The notes below the pieces were generated by a model. It was not told the origin of the DNA. It made no database searches and worked only from the letters and a program-made list of their open reading frames with translations. Made by a program: the position numbers and the translations under genes. DNA of 64,000 nt from Longimicrobium terrae (GTDB lineage: Bacteria > Gemmatimonadota > Gemmatimonadetes > Longimicrobiales > Longimicrobiaceae): the NCBI RefSeq assembly GCF_014202995.1, contig NZ_JACHIA010000001.1, positions 741,422-805,421 of the forward strand. The letters are read 5' to 3'. Of the stretch, positions 60,665-64,000 are shown one piece after another (position 1 is the first letter of the stretch; the number at the start of each line of letters is the position of its first letter).

Positions 60665-62133
60665 CACGCCCCCACGCCCGCCATTGCGGCGGATTCGGGG
60701 ACTTCGGCCGGCTGGTCCAGGCGGTACGTCTTGCGGGCCAAGTCGTACGCCAGCGCGCGGGCAAGCTCGTGCGCGTCCTCGGCCTCGATCACGTGGCGGG
60801 CGACCAGTCCGGCCAGGAAGTCGGCGTCCATGCGGCGCGACAGGTCGTGCCGGGCGGGGATGCTGCAGAAGGCGCGCGTGTCGTCGTTGAAGCCGGCGGT
60901 GTTGTACAGCCCGGCCGTCTCCGTCGTCTGCTCGCGAAAGCGCTTCATCCCCTGCGCGCTGTCGTGGAACCACCAGGGCGGGCCCAGCCGCAGCGCGGGA
61001 TAGTGCCCGGCCAGCGGCGCCAGCTCGCGCGCGTAGGTGCTTTCATCCAGCGTAAAGAGGATCAGCGTGAGGCGCGGGTCGTTGCCGTACTCGTTCAGCA
61101 GCGGCCGCAGGTTGCGCGTGTACTCCGTCGCCACCGGGATGTCGGCGCCCTTGTCCAGCCCGAAGCGCTCGAACACGCCGGTGTTGTGGTCGCGCAGCGC
61201 GCCGGGATGCAGCTGCATCACCAGCCCGTCCTCGGTGGACATGCGCGCCATCTCCATCAGCATGTGCGCCTCAAAGCGCCGCTGGTCCGCCGCCGTCGCT
61301 TCTCCCGCCAGCGCACGGGCGAACAGGCGCTGCGCCTCGTCATCCGCCAGACGCTCCGTGTACGGCTCCACGACGCCGTGGTCCGTGGCCGCGGCGCCCA
61401 TCGACCGGAAGAAGTCGCGGCGGTCCTGCAGCGCATCTACGAACGCCGCGTAGTCGCCGATCGCCATCCCCGAAGCGGAGGCGAGCGCGGCGATGTGGCC
61501 GTCCCATCCCGGCTGGGCGATCCGGAAGACGGCGTCGGGGCGGAAGGTGGGGATCACGCGCCCCTTCCACCCGGACTCGCGGATCGTGCGGTGGTGCTCC
61601 AGCGGGTCCGCCGCGGCGTCGGTGGTGCTGAGGACTTCGATGTTGAAGCGGTCGAACAGCGCGCGGGGGCGGAACTCGTCGGACTGCAGGCGCTCGGCGA
61701 TCTGGTCGTACACGCGCATGGCGGTGCGGCCGTTCAGGCGCGTGCGCACGCCGAACACCTCGTACAGCTCCTGGTTGAGCCAGGCGCCGGTGGGCGTTCC
61801 GCGGAACAGATGGTAGTGGTCGGCGAAGGTCTGCCAGATCTTGCGCGGATCACTCTCCACCGCGCTGCCGTCGCGGGTGGGGACGCCCATGCTTTCCATG
61901 GGCACGCCCTGCGAGTACAGCATGCGAAAGATGTAGTGGTCCGGCACCACGATGAGCGTCGTGGGCTCCGGAAAGAAGTCGTTGTTCGCGAGGAGCGCGG
62001 GGTCCACGTGGCCGTGCGGGCAGACCAGGGGCAGATCGCGCGTCCGCTCGTACAGCGCGCGGGCGATGGCGCGAACGGCGGGATCGGGATCGAAGAAGCG
62101 GTCTTCGTGCAGGACGAGCGCGTCTGAATCCAT
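60664..62133 (-). CDS. uxaC: uronate isomerase (glucuronate/galacturonate isomerase)
   Basis: This 489-aa amidohydrolase-superfamily enzyme converts D-galacturonate to D-tagaturonate (and glucuronate to fructuronate), the first cytoplasmic step. The metal-binding CPHGHVDP motif is near residue 40, and FTLDESTYARELAPLAGHYPALRLGPPWWFHDS and TAGFNDDTRAFCSIPARHD are typical C-terminal blocks. The start at 62133 is chosen at MDSDALVLHEDRFF, where homologues begin. Operator C lies 103 bp upstream. It heads the minus-strand catabolic genes and diverges from the ROK regulator. Confidence 0.96.
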   Translation of the reverse strand: MDSDALVLHEDRFFDPDPAVRAIARALYERTRDLPLVCPHGHVDPALLANNDFFPEPTTLIVVPDHYIFRMLYSQGVPMESMGVPTRDGSAVESDPRKIWQTFADHYHLFRGTPTGAWLNQELYEVFGVRTRLNGRTAMRVYDQIAERLQSDEFRPRALFDRFNIEVLSTTDAAADPLEHHRTIRESGWKGRVIPTFRPDAVFRIAQPGWDGHIAALASASGMAIGDYAAFVDALQDRRDFFRSMGAAATDHGVVEPYTERLADDEAQRLFARALAGEATAADQRRFEAHMLMEMARMSTEDGLVMQLHPGALRDHNTGVFERFGLDKGADIPVATEYTRNLRPLLNEYGNDPRLTLILFTLDESTYARELAPLAGHYPALRLGPPWWFHDSAQGMKRFREQTTETAGLYNTAGFNDDTRAFCSIPARHDLSRRMDADFLAGLVARHVIEAEDAHELARALAYDLARKTYRLDQPAEVPESAAMAGVGA

Positions 62134-62300
62134 CGACGAGTGCGGGACGGAGCCCGGGCAGAAAGGCGTCGAATCAAACCGGTCCGGAGAGCCCCGCCAG
62201 CCCGGACACTTGCGGCCCGGCGGCCCGATCGGCATTTTGTTCTCACTCGGAACTAACGGCCAATGTATCCGTCCCGCCGCCATCGCGCAACCGGCAGATC
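62134..62300. promoter_or_regulatory. divergent promoter region uxaC / ROK gene
   Basis: A 167-bp region between divergently transcribed genes, with operator C near the ROK side. A regulator bound there could control both directions. Confidence 0.6.
62236..62256 (-). promoter_or_regulatory. operator C of the predicted pectin regulon
   Basis: Read on the minus strand: TTAGTTCC-N5-AGAACAAA followed by ATG. It agrees with operator B at about 20 of 24 aligned positions and lies 103 bp before uxaC and 45 bp before the ROK gene. Confidence 0.7.
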
Positions 62301-63524
62301 ATGAGCCTGCGAAAGATCAACGTCCGCAACTTCACGCTCGCCACGCGGTCCACCTCGCGCGAGATCAACCGGCAGATTCTGCTGAACATGGTGCGCGAGC
62401 ACCAGCCGATTTCGCGCGCCGACCTTTCCCGCCGGCTGAACATCAGCCGGGGGCGGGTGACCGCGCTGGTGAACGAGCTGCTGGAAGAGGGCGCGATCTA
62501 CGAAGGCGCCACGGTGGATACGGCGCGCGGCCGCAAGCCGCAGATGCTGCACATCCGCACGCGCGACCGCCTCGTGGTGGCGGCCGACGTGCGCTTCAGC
62601 CGCACCTGGGTGATGCTGAGCGACTTCGCGGGGACGCAGATCGCGGTGGAAAGCTTTCCCACGCGCGTGAACCCGGACGAACTCGTCGCCGAGCTGGCCG
62701 CGGCGACGGAGCGCCTGCTGCGCACCTACGGCGGCGACGGCGACTGCGAGGGCTTCGGGCTCGTCGTCCCCGGGATGGTGGACCAGCGCAATGGCCGCAT
62801 CCTCAACAGCCCGCAGCTGGGGTGGCGCGACGTGGACATCCGCGACGCGCTGAGCAAGGCGACGGGGATTCGCGTGCAGGTGGAGAACGCGCCCATCGCC
62901 TGCGCGCTCGCGCAGATGTGGCTGGGGCAGCGCGGCGGCGACATGGGGGACTTCGTCTACGTCACCGTGGGCGACGGCGTGGGTGCCGGGGTTGTCGTGA
63001 ACGGACAGGTGGTGCGCGGCTACGGGCACACCGCGGGCGAGTTCGGCCACGTGCCGCTGAACCCGCTGGGCCCGCGCTGCCTGTGCGGCGCCAGCGGCTG
63101 CTGGGAGGCGCACACCTCCAATCTGGCCACGCTTTCCCGCTACCTGGGCCGCGAGCTGACGCAGGCGGACACGCGCGAGGTGCTGGATGAAACGTCGCTT
63201 ACGATGGATGAGCTGATCACCCGCGCGCGCACGGGCGACGCCGCGGCGCTGGAGGCGCTGGACGAGACGGGGCGCTACCTGGGCCGCGGGCTGGCGATGA
63301 TCGTGAACGCGCTGAACCCGGCGCGCATCTTCATCGGCGGGGAGATTACGGCGGGGTGGGACCTGGTGGAGAAGTGGGTGCGCGCGGAGATCGCCGAGCG
63401 CGCGCTGACGACGGCCGCCGCGGCCACGCCCATCATCCCCGAGCAGACGGTGAGCAACCCGCGGCTGCGCGGGGCGATCGCGCTGGTGGCGGCGCCGGTG
63501 TTCGCCGCGCCGCAGGTGGCGTAG
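62301..63524 (+). CDS. ROK family transcriptional regulator
   Basis: This 407-aa protein has an N-terminal winged helix-turn-helix (about residues 20-75: NRQILLNMVREHQPISRADLSRRLNISRGRVTALVNELL split over helices) and a C-terminal ROK sugar-binding fold. The zinc motif CLCGASGCWE and the GEFGHVPLNPLGPRC block are intact, and DYVYVT-GDGVGAGVV-like phosphate-loop sequence is present. ROK repressors such as NagC and XylR release DNA when they bind a sugar. It diverges from uxaC with a shared operator between them, so it is the best candidate for the regulator of the whole pectin locus. Confidence 0.92.
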   Translation: MSLRKINVRNFTLATRSTSREINRQILLNMVREHQPISRADLSRRLNISRGRVTALVNELLEEGAIYEGATVDTARGRKPQMLHIRTRDRLVVAADVRFSRTWVMLSDFAGTQIAVESFPTRVNPDELVAELAAATERLLRTYGGDGDCEGFGLVVPGMVDQRNGRILNSPQLGWRDVDIRDALSKATGIRVQVENAPIACALAQMWLGQRGGDMGDFVYVTVGDGVGAGVVVNGQVVRGYGHTAGEFGHVPLNPLGPRCLCGASGCWEAHTSNLATLSRYLGRELTQADTREVLDETSLTMDELITRARTGDAAALEALDETGRYLGRGLAMIVNALNPARIFIGGEITAGWDLVEKWVRAEIAERALTTAAAATPIIPEQTVSNPRLRGAIALVAAPVFAAPQVA

Positions 63525-63581
63525 AGCGCGGACGGCGGCGGGCCTGGTGTTCGCCGGAGGATTCGCGCGTCCGCCATCCAG

Positions 63582-63632
63582 GAGCGAATGAATTCGCCGC
63601 TGGAAATGCACGAAGTCCGCCTGCGCGGACTG
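63582..63632 (+). repeat. dispersed repeat R2, copy 3
   Basis: GAGCGAATGAATTCGCCGCT to CGCCTGCGCGGACTG, preceded by CCGCCATCCAG as in copy 4. Confidence 0.9.
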
Positions 63633-63731
63633 CATCCGCGGCTCTGGCGCATTGCGATCAAACGCCGGCTCGGCCGCACGTCGCCGGCGGCGCGGTGCGT
63701 CGCGATCAGTTCCGGCGCGACCGCCATCCAG

Positions 63732-63782
63732 GAGCGAATGAATTCGCCGCTGGAAGAGCACGAAGTCCGCCTGCGCGGACTG
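63732..63782 (+). repeat. dispersed repeat R2, copy 4
   Basis: Direct repeat of copy 3 at 150-bp distance, with the same CCGCCATCCAG lead-in and only a few changes in the middle. Confidence 0.9.
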
Positions 63783-63832
63783 TGTCGGCGGGTTGGGTGC
63801 GCGGGGCGGAGTTGGCTCATTGCACGGTAGGT

Positions 63833-64000
63833 GTCAAGGCCCGGGTGATTATGTGGGTCGGCACGGAAGAGTCCTGGGCTCTTCTGGTACCAGTCGAGCA
63901 TCGCGTCGCGCGGCGTCTTGTGGCCGAGCGCACGCTGGGGAATGTGGCCCAGGTAAACCTTCAGGTACTCGTCCAGTCCGGCCCTGAGCTCATCCTCGGA
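63833..64000 (-). mobile_element. C-terminal end of an IS481/IS3-type transposase (partial)
   Basis: Reading inward from the right edge on the minus strand gives a DDE integrase C-terminus: EYLKVYLGHIPQRALGHKTP, then AMLDWYQKSPGLF and NHPGLD. The pattern of (H)IPQRALGHKTP is typical of rve-type IS481/IS3 transposases. The gene starts beyond the window. The normal stop after GLD(T/S) is missing and the frame stays open into the repeat region to 63275, so the element end may be eroded or the stop lies outside the usual place. The likely IS boundary is near the TGTCAAGG at 63832. Confidence 0.8.

Larger units (their letters stand above)
63525..63832. other. gap with two R2 repeats before an IS end
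   Basis: Two direct R2 copies 150 bp apart occupy most of the gap; no gene is seen. Confidence 0.6.

Noticed and set aside
63275..63832. Extension of the transposase frame beyond its usual C-terminus as a longer real protein
   Set aside because: The extra translation comes from R2 repeats and the antisense of the ROK gene, so it is a read-through artefact of the IS end.

Overview
The window is GC-rich DNA that most resembles Gemmatimonadota of the Longimicrobium type. Three things point there: dense high-GC genes separated by several families of dispersed repeats, a SusC/SusD pair in a non-Bacteroidetes-like background, and short Cys-containing peptides whose leaders begin with Lys-Leu/Met-Lys-Leu-Asp. 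The taxonomic call is an inference from style, not from a marker gene. No rRNA, tRNA or CRISPR array was seen.

Positions 1-18200 hold a hybrid NRPS-PKS cluster on the minus strand. In transcription order it contains a SyrP-like Fe(II)/2-oxoglutarate dioxygenase, an MbtH-like protein, an 87-aa Cys-x-x-Cys protein of unknown role, an A-T-C-A-T synthetase, a (C-A-T)x3 synthetase and the start of a type I PKS that runs off the left edge. Five adenylation domains predict a pentapeptide passed to a ketosynthase. Three of the five share one predicted specificity code, and two of those are nearly identical at the DNA level.

Positions 18600-31900 are mixed. They contain a direct duplication that leaves a 5' fragment of a DASS transporter gene in front of a small helical-repeat gene and the intact transporter, then a coupled three-gene set (144-aa unknown, giant DUF4132/HEAT protein, ankyrin protein). 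An orphan RiPP-like precursor follows with its own promoter and terminator, then a secreted protein of unknown function, a DctA-type symporter, a 57-bp tandem repeat array and a small lipoprotein.

Positions 32100-38711 begin with a near-consensus sigma-70 promoter overlapped by a 7-1-7 Fur/Zur-type palindrome. It precedes a small Cys-motif protein and a cysteine-free (zinc-independent) ribosomal protein S4 paralogue. A PhoX-type phosphatase lipoprotein, a MauG-type dihaem peroxidase with a helical N-terminal extension, and a TolB-like propeller lipoprotein follow.

Positions 38900-63524 form a pectin-utilisation locus. Secreted enzymes (pectinesterase, GH43, rhamnogalacturonan acetylesterase, a PL10-CE8 fusion, a second PL10) cut pectin. 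A SusC/SusD pair and an ExuT-like transporter import the products. UxaC, UxaB, UxaA, KdgK and Eda convert galacturonate to pyruvate and glyceraldehyde 3-phosphate, and a divergent ROK protein is the likely regulator. Similar palindromes (ATTGTTCC-N5-GGAACAAT type) lie about 90-105 bp before the start codons of the pectinesterase, susC and uxaC, with one more farther upstream of susC, which suggests one regulon. A stand-alone TonB-plug lipoprotein and a second RiPP-like precursor sit inside this locus. The right end has two more dispersed repeats and the C-terminal end of an IS481/IS3-type transposase.
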